Source of the DNA: an uncultured Caulobacterales bacterium
GTDB taxonomy: Bacteria; Pseudomonadota; Alphaproteobacteria; Caulobacterales; Maricaulaceae
Direction of reading: 5' to 3'
Assembly: GCA_947503715.1 (NCBI GenBank)
Contig: CANNER010000004.1
Location: 1-64,000, forward strand
Length of the DNA stretch: 64,000 nucleotides
Shown here: piece by piece, positions 18,473-27,356 of the stretch
Numbering within the stretch: position 1 is the first letter of the stretch
How the letters are laid out: each line of letters begins with the position of its first letter
Made by a program: the position numbers and the translations under genes
The notes under the pieces: generated by a model
The model's database searches: none
The model's input: the letters and a program-made list of their open reading frames with translations, nothing else
What the model was told of the DNA's origin: nothing

Positions 18473-20917
18473 ATGAAACCTGTTCAGCATGAATTCGAAG
18501 ATGCGAAGGATCTTTTGCATGAAAGTTTCGGCAACTCTGTCCTGCGTCACCTTATTTACTCTGTCGGAAAAGACACATCTCACGCCGTAGAACGCGATTG
18601 GTGTGTGGCTCTATCTATGGCCATCCGTGACCGTATGGTCGAAGGCTGGATTGATACGACCCGCCAGATTTACGAGAAAAAGCAAAAACGTGTTTATTAC
18701 CTCTCTATGGAATTTATGATTGGCCGTATGCTCGAAGACAGCCTGACCAATTTAGGCCACTTGCAGGAAGCTCGAACCTTTATCGAATCCCAAGGTTTAA
18801 ATTTTCACGATGTCTTACACGCAGAACAAGATGCCGCTCTTGGCAATGGCGGGCTTGGACGGCTTGCGGCCTGTTTCATGGACAGCATGTCAACGACCGG
18901 CGTTGCAGGCATGGGCTATGGTATCAGATATCAGCACGGCATTTTTCGTCAAAATATGGAAAATGGTTGGCAGATGGAAGAACCTGAAGATTGGCTCGTT
19001 CAGGGCAATGCTTGGGAGTTCCGTCGTCCCGAAGTTGTTTATGACATTAATTACGGCGGCTTTGTTGAAACAAGTGACGAGGGTAAAGCAGAATGGAAGC
19101 CTTCAGAGCGTGTTCAAGCCATTGCCTTTGATATGCCGATTGCAGGTTGGAAGGGCGCGCATGTGAACACACTTCGCCTTTGGTCTGCGCGTCAGGCGGA
19201 TCTCATGAATTTGAAAAAATTTAATGAGGGCGATTTTATGGCCTCCGCTCACCAGCAAATTCTGGCTGAGACACTTTCGAAAGTTCTCTACCCCGGCGAT
19301 CATACGCCAGAAGGCCGTGAGTTACGCCTGAAGCAAGAATACTTCTTCACAGCGGCTTCGCTGCAAGACCTCATTCGACGTTTTTTCACCAACTATGACA
19401 GTTTGGATAATCTCGGCGATCATGTTGCTGTACAATTGAATGACACACATCCTGCTATCGCTGTACCAGAGCTCATCCGGATTTTGATGGATGATTATGA
19501 TTATAGCTTTGAGCGGGCGTTCGAGATTACACGCAAGACGCTGCATTATACGAACCATACGCTTCTACCCGAGGCCCTTGAAAAATGGCCGAAAGGATTG
19601 TTCGAGCACATTTTACCGCGCCACCTTCAGATTATCAATATGATTGACGGCGCTTTCTATCAGGAAGCCTTGAAGGTTGGGCTAGAGCACAACGTCATCG
19701 CCAACATACAAGTGATCCATCCGCATCAGCAGGATTGGGTGCGTATGGGGAATTTGGCCTTTATTGGGTCACGCAAAGTCAACGGCGTTTCAGCCCTTCA
19801 TACTGAGCTGATGAAGCAAACCGTTTTCCATGATCTGCACACTATGTTCCCGGATAAAATCATTAACCAGACCAATGGTGTCACGCCGCGGCGCTGGGTA
19901 CTGGAGTGTAATCCGGGCCTGTCTGATCTCGTGACGGAGAAAATCGGTGAAGATTGGATTGACGATCTCGAGCAACTAAAGAAACTCGAAGAATTTGCCG
20001 AAGATGCCAAGTTCCAAAAGCGTTATATGGACATCAAATCAGACAATAAGAAACGTCTGGCAGAATTCTTAGAAGCGCGCATAGGTATCACTGTAAATCC
20101 TGATGCGATGTTCGATATTCAGATTAAACGTATCCATGAATATAAGCGTCAGCTCATGAATATTCTGGAAGCGATTGCGCTTTATAACGAGATGAAAGCT
20201 AACCCTTCCGCGCCGTGGCAACCGCGTGTGAAAATCTTCGCCGGTAAAGCTGCACCAAGTTATTTTCTCGCAAAAGTCATCATTAAACTCATCAGTGATG
20301 TGGCAGAAGTCGTCAATAATGACCCAGAAATCGGCGATAAGCTCAAAGTCATCTTCCTACCAAACTACAATGTCTCAGCAGCTGAAGTACTCATCCCAGG
20401 GGCTGATCTCTCCGAGCAAATTTCAACCGCTGGTTTCGAAGCCTCCGGTACAGGCAATATGAAATTTGCGCTTAACGGCGCGCTAACCGTTGGCACACTC
20501 GACGGCGCCAATGTCGAGATGCAAGAGCATTTAGGCGAAGATAATATCTTTATCTTCGGTATGAAAGCCGACGCTGTGGCCGAACGTCAACATCGCCGTG
20601 CGCGGCCATCCGAAGTCATCAAAGACTCCCAGCGCCTCCAGCAAATCATCGGGCAGCTTGAGAGTGGTTTCTTCAGTGACGGGGATACAGGCCGTTATCG
20701 CGATATTTTGGATAATATTAAAAATCACGATTATTTCCAAGTCGTCCCGGATTTCGAAGATTATTGGGCCACGCAGCGCCATATTGATGAGGTCTATCAA
20801 AAGCCTTCGGAATGGGCCAAGATGGCGATCCTAAATACGGCTCGCATGGGTTGGTTCAGTTCTGATCGGACAATTCGTGGCTATGCCAAGGACATCTGGA
20901 AGACACCGACGATATAA
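18473..20917 (+). CDS. glgP: Glycogen phosphorylase (GT35)
   Basis: 814 residues, normal length. It releases glucose-1-phosphate from the ends of glycogen using pyridoxal phosphate. The PLP-binding lysine lies in EASGTGNMKFALNGA, and the active-site blocks NGGLGRLAACFMDS and NQTNGVTPRRW are intact. It starts the plus-strand half of the glycogen cluster, divergent from glgC, with the branching enzyme 21 bp downstream. Placing the degrading enzyme and the branching enzyme on one transcript and the synthesis genes on the other allows separate control. Confidence 0.96.
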   Translation: MKPVQHEFEDAKDLLHESFGNSVLRHLIYSVGKDTSHAVERDWCVALSMAIRDRMVEGWIDTTRQIYEKKQKRVYYLSMEFMIGRMLEDSLTNLGHLQEARTFIESQGLNFHDVLHAEQDAALGNGGLGRLAACFMDSMSTTGVAGMGYGIRYQHGIFRQNMENGWQMEEPEDWLVQGNAWEFRRPEVVYDINYGGFVETSDEGKAEWKPSERVQAIAFDMPIAGWKGAHVNTLRLWSARQADLMNLKKFNEGDFMASAHQQILAETLSKVLYPGDHTPEGRELRLKQEYFFTAASLQDLIRRFFTNYDSLDNLGDHVAVQLNDTHPAIAVPELIRILMDDYDYSFERAFEITRKTLHYTNHTLLPEALEKWPKGLFEHILPRHLQIINMIDGAFYQEALKVGLEHNVIANIQVIHPHQQDWVRMGNLAFIGSRKVNGVSALHTELMKQTVFHDLHTMFPDKIINQTNGVTPRRWVLECNPGLSDLVTEKIGEDWIDDLEQLKKLEEFAEDAKFQKRYMDIKSDNKKRLAEFLEARIGITVNPDAMFDIQIKRIHEYKRQLMNILEAIALYNEMKANPSAPWQPRVKIFAGKAAPSYFLAKVIIKLISDVAEVVNNDPEIGDKLKVIFLPNYNVSAAEVLIPGADLSEQISTAGFEASGTGNMKFALNGALTVGTLDGANVEMQEHLGEDNIFIFGMKADAVAERQHRRARPSEVIKDSQRLQQIIGQLESGFFSDGDTGRYRDILDNIKNHDYFQVVPDFEDYWATQRHIDEVYQKPSEWAKMAILNTARMGWFSSDRTIRGYAKDIWKTPTI

Positions 20918-20938
20918 TATTATTAGGAAGGCGGGAGA

Positions 20939-23128
20939 ATGAATAGTAGCGAAATTCACCGCCTTGTTTCCGGCACGCATGCCGACCCTTTTTCGAGATT
21001 AGGGCATCATAGCAACGGTAAACAAGATATATTACGAACCTATGCGCCTCAGGCGCATAAGATTGAGATATTTACGCCACGCGGAAATAAACCTGTTGCA
21101 GAAATGACCAAGATTCACGACGCGGGATTATTTGAAACGACACTGACGCCCATTAAGATCAAAACAGGTTACCGTTACGTCGCGCATTATGACGGCGGCT
21201 CCCATAGTTTTGAGGACCCTTATCGATTTGCACCAACTATCGGTGACTTGGACTTATACCTGCTTTCCGAAGGTCGTCATGTGCATGCCTATCGGATACT
21301 CGGCGCACATGTGACGGAGCAAGACGGCGTAAGCGGGACACGCTTTGCGCTTTGGGCACCCAATGCCGCCGGTGTCTGCGTGGCCGGCGATTTCAATCAT
21401 TGGAGCGATGTAAAAAACCCGATGCGGTCTCGCGGCGGCAGCGGGATATGGGAGCTGTTCCTGCCGGATGTCGGTGATGGAGTAACCTATAAATATGCCA
21501 TCCGCGATGCGTCCGGACATATGCAGCCCTTGAAGGCTGACCCGTTCGGATTTGGCGGTGAAATGCGGCCAAAGTCTGCATCGGTAGTGCGCGATCTTTC
21601 GACTTATAACTGGCGTGATAGTAAATGGCTGGAGTCGCGTCACGTGCGCCATCACCGCGCTGCGCCGATGTCGATTTATGAAGTTCATTTAGGGTCATGG
21701 CAGCGCACAGATGACGGCGGTTTCCTGTCCTATGCGGATCTGGCAGAGAAACTCATCCCTTATGTGAAGTCTTTGGGGTTCACACATATTGAGCTGATGC
21801 CAATTACCGAACATCCGTTTGACGGCTCTTGGGGTTATCAACCCATTGGGCTGTATGCACCAACAGCGCGTCATGGCACCGCTGATGACTTTAAAGCCTT
21901 TGTCGACGCCTGTCACGAAGCTGAAGTTGGTATCATTCTCGATTGGGTGCCGGGACATTTTCCGTCCGATGAACACGGGCTCGCACAATTCGACGGCTCT
22001 TATCTTTATGAGCACGCTGATCCGCGCAAAGGGTTTCACCCCGATTGGAATACGCTGATATTTAATTTCGGCCGCCGCGAGGTCGTCAATTATCTTGTCG
22101 CCAATGCCCGTTTCTGGCTCGAAGAATATCACCTAGACGGTCTGCGCGTCGATGCGGTCGCGTCCATGCTCTATTTGGATTATTCTCGCGAAGACGGCGA
22201 GTGGATTCCTAACCCTGACGGCAGCAACCAAAATTGGGAAGCCGTCAAATTTCTGCAATCCATGAACGCGGATGCTTATTCGGCGATGGGCGGTATCTTC
22301 ACCGTGGCCGAAGAAAGCACAGCGTGGCCCGGCGTCACATCACCAACCGATCAAGACGGCTTAGGCTTTGGATTTAAATGGAACATGGGCTGGATGAATG
22401 ATACGCTCGAATATATGGGCGAAGACCCGATTAACAGGCAGTTCCATCATCACAATATGACCTTCGGAATCGACTATGCCTTTTCTGAAAATTACGTCCT
22501 GCCGCTCTCTCATGATGAGGTCGTTCACGGCAAAGGCTCGCTCTTGGACCGCATGCCCGGGGATCGCTGGCAAAAGCATGCCAATCTTCGTGCCTATTTC
22601 GGATTTATGTGGGGCCATCCCGGAAAGAAGCTTTTGTTCATGGGCTGCGAATTTGCGCAAAGCCAAGAGTGGAAAGCGGATTCCTCGTTGGACTGGCATT
22701 TGCTCCAATATCCCGAACATAAAAACATGCAAACGCTTATTGGCGATTTGAACAAGCTTTATCTGGCCACGCCCGCCCTATTCGAAAAAGATTGCGAACA
22801 GGATGGATTTCAGTGGATTGATGGCGGCGCTCAAGCGGATAATGTGTTGTCTTTTGTCCGGTGGGATAACGACCGACAAAACCCAGTGCTCGTCGTTTGT
22901 AATTTCTCAGCGGCCGTCCGCGCACCCTACCGCATTGGTGTACCCAAAGCTGGATTCTGGCAAGAGAAACTGAATACAGATAGCCAACTTTACGGCGGTG
23001 CGGGTCAAGGCAATCTTGGCGGGTTAGCGTCAGACGACGTTGGCGCTCACGGGCAAACACAGTCACTGTCTTTGACGTTGCCAGCTTTATCGACCCTTAT
23101 TTTTAGCTTTGCGACAGATAAGTCTTAA
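20939..23128 (+). CDS. glgB: 1,4-alpha-glucan branching enzyme (GH13)
   Basis: 729 residues, the long form with two N-terminal CBM48-type modules (the second around GTRFALWAPNAAGVCVAGDF). The GH13 catalytic residues are visible: the nucleophile in GLRVDAVASMLYLDYSR, the acid/base in TVAEESTAWPG and the third acid in LSHDEVVHGKGS. It forms alpha-1,6 branches during glycogen synthesis. It follows glgP by 21 bp with a purine-rich GGCGGGAGA directly before its ATG. No intrinsic terminator is obvious after it. Confidence 0.96.
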   Translation: MNSSEIHRLVSGTHADPFSRLGHHSNGKQDILRTYAPQAHKIEIFTPRGNKPVAEMTKIHDAGLFETTLTPIKIKTGYRYVAHYDGGSHSFEDPYRFAPTIGDLDLYLLSEGRHVHAYRILGAHVTEQDGVSGTRFALWAPNAAGVCVAGDFNHWSDVKNPMRSRGGSGIWELFLPDVGDGVTYKYAIRDASGHMQPLKADPFGFGGEMRPKSASVVRDLSTYNWRDSKWLESRHVRHHRAAPMSIYEVHLGSWQRTDDGGFLSYADLAEKLIPYVKSLGFTHIELMPITEHPFDGSWGYQPIGLYAPTARHGTADDFKAFVDACHEAEVGIILDWVPGHFPSDEHGLAQFDGSYLYEHADPRKGFHPDWNTLIFNFGRREVVNYLVANARFWLEEYHLDGLRVDAVASMLYLDYSREDGEWIPNPDGSNQNWEAVKFLQSMNADAYSAMGGIFTVAEESTAWPGVTSPTDQDGLGFGFKWNMGWMNDTLEYMGEDPINRQFHHHNMTFGIDYAFSENYVLPLSHDEVVHGKGSLLDRMPGDRWQKHANLRAYFGFMWGHPGKKLLFMGCEFAQSQEWKADSSLDWHLLQYPEHKNMQTLIGDLNKLYLATPALFEKDCEQDGFQWIDGGAQADNVLSFVRWDNDRQNPVLVVCNFSAAVRAPYRIGVPKAGFWQEKLNTDSQLYGGAGQGNLGGLASDDVGAHGQTQSLSLTLPALSTLIFSFATDKS

Positions 23129-23302
23129 ATCCACTGTCTCGAGCTGTGATTAAAATCAGTGCTTCCCACTTATATTTAGAACAATTCCATATCGCCCCAG
23201 ACCGTTCGTTCTGCGAGGCCCAAGCGACATATGATACTTACGCTCAGTATATTAAGGACTGAAGGATTTTAAAAACGCAGAACAAAAACATAGGAGATGA
23301 AA

Positions 23303-23722
23303 ATGGCCGGCAAAACAACCTATGAGATGAAACAGATAGAGGCCTACCGGCTTGCTGAGGCGGACGGCTTCCGGCAACATCCTGATGTTTATTGGCACCA
23401 AGCTGAAACAGCGCCGAGTACATCAAAGCCGAAACCTGCGAAGAAAAAGCCCAAAAAAAAATCACCTATCAAAAAAGATAATCTGACAGTCGTTGAAGGT
23501 ATCGGGCCTAAGATCGCTGGATTGCTAAACGCCGACGGAATCGTCACCTTCGCGGATTTGGCGAAAGCTAAAGTCGGGAGATTGGAGAAAATTCTTAAAG
23601 ACGCCGGCCCTCGTTTTTCATTCCACAAACCCAATAGCTGGCCAAAACAAGCCAAGCTTGCGCGAGACGGAAAAATGGACGCGCTTAAAAAGTTACAAGA
23701 TGGACTTGATGGCGGGAAATAG
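23303..23722 (+). CDS. DUF2934-like plus helix-hairpin-helix small basic protein
   Basis: 139 residues from ATG 23303. An ATG six bases earlier would touch the AGGAG ribosome binding site, so the second is chosen. The first about 30 residues (IEAYRLAEADGFRQHPDVYW) resemble DUF2934. A lysine/proline-rich linker (PAKKKPKKKSPIKKD) follows, then a helix-hairpin-helix region (LTVVEGIGPKIAGLLNADGI) as in DUF4332-type or DNA-binding HhH proteins. The basic linker and HhH suggest nucleic-acid binding; the actual role is unknown. It stands alone between the glycogen cluster and a non-coding gap. Confidence 0.75.
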   Translation: MAGKTTYEMKQIEAYRLAEADGFRQHPDVYWHQAETAPSTSKPKPAKKKPKKKSPIKKDNLTVVEGIGPKIAGLLNADGIVTFADLAKAKVGRLEKILKDAGPRFSFHKPNSWPKQAKLARDGKMDALKKLQDGLDGGK

Positions 23723-23950
23723 TGAACTTTCTCATTCGATGATCATAAATCTATAGGCTTTCTTTTAGAGGGCTTAAAAATCAACTAAGTGTTCAAATTC
23801 GCTATACTCAAACCCTTCGTTCACCTGTCCACATTCCATTTGACAGAAACTTGGAAAACAGAAGATATCCGTGTGCAACAAAATCAAATGTGAACGTGCC
23901 ACAAATTCGAATTTTATAATCTTAAGCAATTGACTTACATGTGTTTTTCT

Positions 23951-23969
23951 ACACAGCATCGTGCTGTGT
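23951..23969 (+). repeat. Dispersed hairpin element, copy B
   Basis: Perfect 8-bp stem ACACAGCA/TGCTGTGT with loop TCG, followed by GGGGACACCAT. It matches the architecture of copies A (3487) and C (46718), and the upstream TGCCACAA and AAGCAATTG are shared with copy A. No integrase remnant follows this copy. Confidence 0.6.
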
Positions 23970-24088
23970 GGGGACACCATTACTTTACTCTTTAGCCACC
24001 CCTAAAAGTCTCTAAGCCTTGTAATTTCCTTTAATTATCCCCTTATAACCGTAATTTTATGCTTTTTTCCGGCTTATGCGAATAGTTC

Positions 24089-24155
24089 GGGGTTCAGTGC
24101 CGCTCTTGGGCACCAGCTTTTTTCCTCCGACAACCAGTTAGGGCACTGAAACCCC
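24089..24155. repeat. Long interrupted inverted repeat
   Basis: GGGGTTCAGTGCC at 24089-24101 pairs with GGGCACTGAAACCCC at 24141-24155 with one bulged base; the loop contains a further GTGCC/GGGCAC pairing choice and a T run. There is no T run after the outer stem, so it is not a standard terminator. Function unknown. Confidence 0.5.
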
Positions 24156-24230
24156 TATATTTTCGCCATAAGTTATCTCAGACTGTCTCAAATTCTGAAG
24201 TAACGGCCGCGAGCCGCGGCATGAGCTAGG

Positions 24231-24322
24231 GATGAAAGCCGCACGGCCAAGACCGCGAAGGTGGCTTGGCCCACGCCAGGCCGGCCCGAAGTGCCAGCGA
24301 AGGAGACGCCATCATTCTCGAT
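24231..24322. repeat. About 92-bp dispersed repeat, copy 1
   Basis: Clearly similar along its length to 39175-39267, sharing for instance GGCCAAGACCGCGAAG and CAGCGAAG. The copies have diverged. They may be a remnant of a transposase or a genome-wide short repeat; I cannot name it. Confidence 0.5.
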
Positions 24323-24713
24323 TCTACAATTCCCATCGAATATATTACCGATATGGTCAAATAGGCTCACAAACACTATTTCAAGGTCTTCATGACTTAT
24401 GTCTTTAGCACCGAAATCTTCGGCATAAAAAACACAGTAATAATTATTCTCACGTCATCCAGGAAAAGAGTTCGAAGTTTTCTCGGTAGTGACCGATTGA
24501 TCGAAAGATCAGGAAAAATTAGAAATAAAGTAAACAGAAATCTTCACCGAATTATTTCTTTTGATCTACTGCGTTTGCTTTAACTTATGCGTATTAAAAT
24601 GCTAAAAACCGAGACTAGATAGTTTCATGATACTCCAGTGTCAAAGTCCGACTAAACCTCACACTTGCGTTAATATTTATACCATAATTTTCATACTGAT
24701 AGGGGGATCAGTT

Positions 24714-26039
24714 TTAAAGCCGCCCTGTCAGAGACCGTAGGACTAATTTCTGCTGCTCAAGATCAAACGTCGTTTGTATTCGCGCTAGCCCGGCTTCCTC
24801 AAATTCAATCCGGAGCTCGACCAAATCCCTGTATGTAATGGTACCTGCACCAGCTTCAATTTCAGCAGCTTCGAACTGCAGGCGTGTTTGATGCTCGACT
24901 TCAACACGCGTTTGCAATTGCTTTTCCAGAGAATTCAAGCGTTGCCAAGTAATGGAAACATCTTCGCGAAGCTGTTGCTCTCTATCAAAAACGCGGGCCC
25001 GCGCAGCTGTTTCTCGCGCCGTTGCACGTCTCTTTTGGGCGCGTAGAGCGTTACCAGAATAAAGCGGAACGGTTACATCAACACCTACCCGATCACGAAA
25101 TTCGAATTGATCGAAGCCACCAATGGAAGAATAAGCCCCTGTGGCGACAACACTGATAATCGGAAGTCTGGCTCGAGCTTCACGCCTTGCTCTGGCGGCT
25201 TCGCCTTCCGCGCGATTTCTCAAAGCACCGAGAGCCGGGTTATTGTCCAGCGCTTGCGTGACAGCTTGTTGAGCCACAAGATAGGACGGTGCAGACGAAA
25301 AATCGGAACTATCAGATATCGCACATATCGGTGAAGAAGCCCGTGTCGCGAGTTCGATTTGAGTTTCGGCCCTGTCGCGCCGAAATTCGAGTTCAAGGAC
25401 GAATCCTTCCGCTTCCGATAATTGTGAGGCGACTGATGCGCGTTCAGTGCGCGTCGCGCCACCCATTTCCAGTAACTTGTCTATAGAGTCCAGCTGCCGC
25501 GAAAAGTAATCACGCCGACGTTCTGTCAGTTTAATTTGAGCAATAGCTTCGTGATATTCCAGTAAAGCGAACCCGGCTTGAGTGGCCGCATCGAGAGCCG
25601 CTTGGCGGGTGTCATCCTGTGCCGCTGCGAAATCTGCACGGGCGGATCGACGCGCATATTTCGCATCACCGAAATCAATCAATCTCTGCGAGGCCCGAAA
25701 ACCGATGGAATTAGAAACACCGCTATCGACCACACCAGTGCTGCCCACACCTGTTCGACCAACCGCATCAAGGCGGGGCCGGTAAAGTGAGCGGGCTTGA
25801 TCAATATCTGCATCAGCCTCGTCTTCTCCGGCTCTGGCGATAAGAACAGAAGGATCGCGCCGACCCGCCAGTTCAAGAACGTCGTTCAGCCGGAGACATC
25901 CTTCAGGTGCAACACTCGTGGGCGCAGCCGTTGAAATAATCTCTGATGATTGTGCCTGAGCTGTCATCATAAAAGCAGGTGTCAGCAGAACCAATGAGGT
26001 CAGTGCGGCGTGTCGCATAGTTGTAGAATTAAGAGACAT
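24714..26039 (-). CDS. TolC-family outer-membrane channel of type I secretion
   Basis: 441 residues from ATG 26039, which lies four bases after the HlyD stop; the open frame extends further upstream but that part overlaps HlyD and has no signal. A signal peptide ends AQAQ at about residue 29. Two coiled-coil TolC/OEP repeats follow, with the typical QAALDAATQAGFALLEYHEA stretch and a second copy near the C-terminus. It forms the outer-membrane and periplasmic tunnel for the ABC/HlyD pair encoded just upstream, and is the last gene of the ABC-HlyD-TolC operon. Confidence 0.9.
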   Translation of the reverse strand: MSLNSTTMRHAALTSLVLLTPAFMMTAQAQSSEIISTAAPTSVAPEGCLRLNDVLELAGRRDPSVLIARAGEDEADADIDQARSLYRPRLDAVGRTGVGSTGVVDSGVSNSIGFRASQRLIDFGDAKYARRSARADFAAAQDDTRQAALDAATQAGFALLEYHEAIAQIKLTERRRDYFSRQLDSIDKLLEMGGATRTERASVASQLSEAEGFVLELEFRRDRAETQIELATRASSPICAISDSSDFSSAPSYLVAQQAVTQALDNNPALGALRNRAEGEAARARREARARLPIISVVATGAYSSIGGFDQFEFRDRVGVDVTVPLYSGNALRAQKRRATARETAARARVFDREQQLREDVSITWQRLNSLEKQLQTRVEVEHQTRLQFEAAEIEAGAGTITYRDLVELRIEFEEAGLARIQTTFDLEQQKLVLRSLTGRL

Positions 26040-26043
26040 GACA

Positions 26044-27354
26044 CTACCCCGTCCGCAATCCCTTGAAGAGGGACTCACCCAGAGGTTCGAAGAGGTAATC
26101 CAACAATGTCCGCGACCGGCCGGAATAGATAAAAACATCAACGGGCATACCGGGTATGATATCGACACCTTGAGTTCGGGCGATTTCCGATTTCGGCACA
26201 CGCAGGCGGGCTTCGTAATACGGCGCACCTGTGACCGGATCTGTTTTCAAGTCGGCTGAAACATCTATGATTTCACCTGTCAAACGCGGGGCCTGCCATC
26301 CTTTGTAAGATGAGAATTGTGTCCGGACGCTTTGACCCTCTGAAATCGCGGACCGATCTGTTGCGCTTATCTGGACGCTAGCAGTCACCTCACTAATTTC
26401 TGGTACAATTTCCATCAATGTCTCTCCGGAGCCTACAACACCACCAATCGTCGAAAAGCTCATATTTAGGACCTCGCCCGAAACCGGTGCAATGATTACT
26501 GAACGGTCCAGCACATCCTGAGCTTGATTCAGGCGATCCTGCGCTGCCAAGAGTTCGGCACTGGTGTCCAGAAGCGCCGTCGCGGTATCACGCGCGGTCG
26601 AGGCCCGGGTTTGAGCGATCTGTGCCACTAAGTCCGCCTCAGACGCCCGTGCGTCATCGCGTTGACTTGTCAGGGCGGCAATGTCGCCTTCTAACGTCGC
26701 AACAAGCCGCTCAGCTGATGTGACTTGGTCCCGACGAGCAAGTTGTTGTTCGAATATATTCGAAATAACATCCAATTCAGCGCGGGCAGACTCCAAGGCT
26801 TTTTGCGCAATCAGGATTTGCCCATCTCGAGAGCTTTGCAATTGACGCGTTGATTGAATGCGTGATTCCAGAACGGCAATATCGGCTAACAGAGAATAAC
26901 GCTGTTGCTGGAAAAGCTCTGTTTCTCGGCGGATGATATCTTCACGTTCCGCTTCGCCAAGGTCTAATGTATCCAGAACAGAGAAATCGGGCGTGTTATG
27001 ATTATCCTGCAAAGCTCGAAGGCGGGCAACAGATGCCGCCTGCGCACCATATTCCTGAATAATCTGATCACGTGATGACAAGGACGCAGTTCGTTTCAAG
27101 ACAACCAAAACATCGCCTGCCTGAACTGTTTCACCCTCTCTCACGCGGAGTTCAGAGACGATACCGCCCTCAAGATGTTGGACCATCTGGCGATTATCTT
27201 CGACGACAATTTGTCCAGACGCGGCGACACCTTCTTCGAGCGGTGCCAGAGCGCCCCATGTGCAGAAGCCTCCAAAACCGATGGCACAGAGAAGCGCCAT
27301 ATTACGGACCGTCTTGTCACGCATAGGATTGATGAATGTTTTTGATTGAGTCAT
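26044..27354 (-). CDS. HlyD-family membrane fusion protein (PrtE type)
   Basis: 436 residues. A short cytosolic N-terminus, one transmembrane helix at about residues 17-36, then the lipoyl/barrel-sandwich half-motif (QHLEGGIVSELRVREGETV), a long coiled coil of about 200 residues, and the returning barrel with VDIIPGMPVDVFIYSG near the C-terminus. It bridges the inner-membrane ABC transporter and the TolC channel. Two bases separate it from the ABC gene and four from the TolC gene, so the three form one unit. Confidence 0.93.
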   Translation of the reverse strand: MTQSKTFINPMRDKTVRNMALLCAIGFGGFCTWGALAPLEEGVAASGQIVVEDNRQMVQHLEGGIVSELRVREGETVQAGDVLVVLKRTASLSSRDQIIQEYGAQAASVARLRALQDNHNTPDFSVLDTLDLGEAEREDIIRRETELFQQQRYSLLADIAVLESRIQSTRQLQSSRDGQILIAQKALESARAELDVISNIFEQQLARRDQVTSAERLVATLEGDIAALTSQRDDARASEADLVAQIAQTRASTARDTATALLDTSAELLAAQDRLNQAQDVLDRSVIIAPVSGEVLNMSFSTIGGVVGSGETLMEIVPEISEVTASVQISATDRSAISEGQSVRTQFSSYKGWQAPRLTGEIIDVSADLKTDPVTGAPYYEARLRVPKSEIARTQGVDIIPGMPVDVFIYSGRSRTLLDYLFEPLGESLFKGLRTG

Positions 27355-27356
27355 GA

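Larger units (their letters stand above)
23723..24713. other. Long non-coding gap with dispersed repeats
   Basis: No gene is supported over nearly 1 kb. It carries copy B of the dispersed hairpin at 23951-23969, preceded by a leader-like stretch similar to 3430-3486, a long interrupted inverted repeat at 24089-24155, and one copy of a roughly 92-bp dispersed repeat at 24231-24322. Short open frames here lack ribosome binding sites and known domains. It separates the plus-strand glycogen side from the minus-strand secretion locus. Confidence 0.55.

Noticed and set aside
24188-24376. 62-codon minus-strand frame as a gene
   Set aside because: Same dispersed repeat, no start signal, no domain.
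26040-26228. Upstream extension of the TolC gene
   Set aside because: It overlaps the end of the HlyD gene and lacks a signal peptide, which instead follows the ATG at 26039.
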